The notes below the pieces were generated by a model. The model saw only the letters and a program-made list of their open reading frames with translations. It had not been told where the DNA came from and made no database searches. 6,180 nucleotides of DNA, from assembly GCA_040255445.1 (NCBI GenBank), contig JBDZUZ010000192.1, positions 1 to 6,180 on the forward strand. Reading direction: 5' to 3'. Position numbers and translations under genes: made by a program. Every line of letters starts with the position of its first letter. The first letter of the stretch is position 1. The DNA is from JBDZUZ01 sp040255445 (lineage in GTDB: Bacteria > Planctomycetota > Phycisphaerae > Phycisphaerales > UBA1924). Below, one piece after another: positions 4,828-6,180 of the stretch.

Positions 4828-6180
4828 TCACCCGCGCGGATCCACCCACCGCGCCTCATCAAGGACCGCCGCCAGGTGCCCGTCCTGCTCGAAAGCGGTC
4901 TTCGCCGAAGCGAGCTTCCGCCAGATCAGACCCGTCGCGCCGAAGACCAGCAGCGTCGCGACGCCCATGATCCCGCCCGCGTAGAACGTCCGCGTGTTGT
5001 CGATCGGGTCAGCGCCGACCTGCGCTGCCTGCGTCACTTCCGTCACACCGCCGTCGATCCGCCGCTGCTGCTCGGCGTTCGCAAAGCTCGCGAGCGCGGC
5101 CGTGAAGGTCTCCAATTCGCGCGCGGTCCGGTCAGCCCCCAGCCCCTCGAGGCGCAGCTTCAACGTGCCATCACGCAGCGACTCGAACGTCACGCCGGTC
5201 CGGGTGAGTTCCGCGATCTGCCCCGGCTCCGACAGCGTCGTGATGCCCTGCCGCTTGAAGCGCTCGGCCGCCGCGGCGTGGAACCGCGGATCCGCCGGCA
5301 AGGACTCGTGGAACACCTGCCACTCGGCCAGCTCCGCCTCGTTCAGCTCGCGCCCCCGCCCCGAGGCCGACAGCTCGCTCGTCGCCAGGTACCGCGCCGG
5401 CGCCACCTCGCGGGAGATCGCCCAGCTCAAACCCGCCAGCAGCACCATCGTCATCGTGCAGCACATCGCGACGACCGCAGCGCGGGTCCCGGCCTTCTGC
5501 CGCACCGCCCGCCGCTCGCCCTCAACAATCTTCACCCGCGCCTGCGCCAGTTCCGCACGCTGCGCCAGGAGCTGCTCGCACGCCTCGTACCGCTTGCCCA
5601 GCGCTTCGCTCGCGCGGCGGATCTTGATCGCCTGGTTCTTGACAGCAGCGCGGTAGTTCTTGAGCCGCACCCGCCGACGCGCCAGCCTTGCCTCGGCCGC
5701 GGCGGTCTGCTTCGGCAGCGCGGGACGGGCGGCGGGCGCTGCGGATTCGAGTTCCTTGACCTTCGCCTGCAGCTGCGCGACCCGATCGGTCGCCTCCCGG
5801 AGCGCGAGTTCCGCGGCCTCCGCCTTCTCGAGGGCCTCATCGCGCGCGGTCATCGCGCCCCGCGCCCGGTCCTTCACAACCCCGATCGCCTGCTCGGCCT
5901 CCACACTCTCTCTCGTCAGCCGGGCGCACTCGGACATCAGTCGCGCCGATTCCGCCCGCTCAACGGCCCAGAGCGCATCGAGTTCATCCGCGAGTTCACG
6001 CAGCCGCGCAACCTCACCGCGGAGAGCCTCACCCGCCGCGTGCGCTGCGGCCTCATCCGCCGCCGCCTGATCACCACGCTCGCGCTGAGCCGCGACCGTC
6101 TCCTGCTTGTGCCGCTCGACATCCGCGAGCGCGGTCTTGAGATCCGCGGCGATCGAGTCCGCACGCTGGCTCTGCTCATC
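4828..6180 (-). CDS. Coiled-coil membrane protein with Wzz-like C-terminal module (5' end outside window)
   Basis: The reading frame is open from the right edge to the TGA at 4828, giving 450 residues. The heptad-like pattern continues past the internal ATG at 5937, so the true start is probably outside the window. Numbering from the edge, residues 1 to about 150 and about 160 to 230 are Ala/Glu/Arg/Leu-rich coiled coil (for example DRVAQLQAKVKELES), with a Pro/Ala-rich break between them. A very basic stretch (ARRRVRLKNYRAAVKNQ) and GERRAVRQKAGTR precede a membrane helix at about 234-256. An extracytoplasmic domain of about 140 residues follows, then a second helix at about 399-420 and a basic 30-residue tail. 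Charges place both ends in the cytoplasm. The two-helix plan and the loop features (YLATSEL after helix 1, SLPADPRFHAAAAERFKRQGI, GTLKLRLEGLG) resemble Wzz/polysaccharide co-polymerase proteins, which set surface-polysaccharide chain length. No Walker kinase motif is visible. A purely structural coiled-coil role is the main alternative. Confidence 0.75.
   Translation of the reverse strand, partial: DEQSQRADSIAADLKTALADVERHKQETVAAQRERGDQAAADEAAAHAAGEALRGEVARLRELADELDALWAVERAESARLMSECARLTRESVEAEQAIGVVKDRARGAMTARDEALEKAEAAELALREATDRVAQLQAKVKELESAAPAARPALPKQTAAAEARLARRRVRLKNYRAAVKNQAIKIRRASEALGKRYEACEQLLAQRAELAQARVKIVEGERRAVRQKAGTRAAVVAMCCTMTMVLLAGLSWAISREVAPARYLATSELSASGRGRELNEAELAEWQVFHESLPADPRFHAAAAERFKRQGITTLSEPGQIAELTRTGVTFESLRDGTLKLRLEGLGADRTARELETFTAALASFANAEQQRRIDGGVTEVTQAAQVGADPIDNTRTFYAGGIMGVATLLVFGATGLIWRKLASAKTAFEQDGHLAAVLDEARWVDPRG

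Noticed and set aside
4994..5656. 220-codon plus-strand frame opposite the coiled-coil gene
   Set aside because: It is rich in Ser, Arg and Ala without any domain pattern, whereas the opposite strand encodes clear membrane helices and coiled coil.
5937..6179. Separate small minus-strand gene at the right edge
   Set aside because: Its product is a low-complexity Arg/Ser-rich string in another frame. The coiled-coil frame runs open through the same DNA with a heptad pattern, so this is a shadow.

Overview
The window looks like chromosomal DNA of a high-GC bacterium, most likely a planctomycete (Phycisphaerae-like). This is inferred from the high G+C, from a prepilin-type protein of the planctomycete DUF1559 / 'H-X9-DG' style, and from a secreted cyclophilin and an ECF sigma/anti-sigma pair of kinds common in that phylum. 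I see no tRNA, rRNA, CRISPR array, insertion sequence or phage gene. Codon style looks uniform, with no sign of recent transfer.

Layout. Positions 1-114 are a GC-rich leader without a convincing gene. Positions 115-1086 (+) encode a secreted, probably outer-membrane beta-barrel protein. A heptanucleotide tandem repeat (1097-1131) lies in the convergent gap before 1171-2154 (-), a secreted cyclophilin-type peptidyl-prolyl isomerase. A strong hairpin (2197-2223) separates it from the upstream minus-strand gene 2254-3060, a pseudopilin-like protein with an N-terminal methylation motif. About 310 bases of divergent regulatory DNA, partly AT-rich, separate that gene from a two-gene plus-strand operon: an ECF sigma factor (3374-3958) and its membrane anti-sigma factor (3955-4749), joined by an ATGA overlap. 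A perfect hairpin with a T-run (4779-4804) ends the operon. Positions 4828-6180 (-) hold the C-terminal 450 residues of a long coiled-coil protein ending in a two-helix membrane module that resembles Wzz/polysaccharide co-polymerase proteins. Its start lies beyond the right edge.

Function. Every protein except the sigma factor is predicted to be exported or membrane-bound, so the common theme is the cell envelope: an outer-membrane protein, a periplasmic folding catalyst, a pseudopilin, a transmembrane stress-signalling pair and a possible surface-polysaccharide or envelope-organising protein. The sigma/anti-sigma pair is the only clear operon. I see no proof that it controls its neighbours. 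Nothing here amounts to a clearly new multi-gene system. The most unusual items are the coiled-coil/Wzz-like fusion, the degenerate prepilin signatures and the heptamer repeat.
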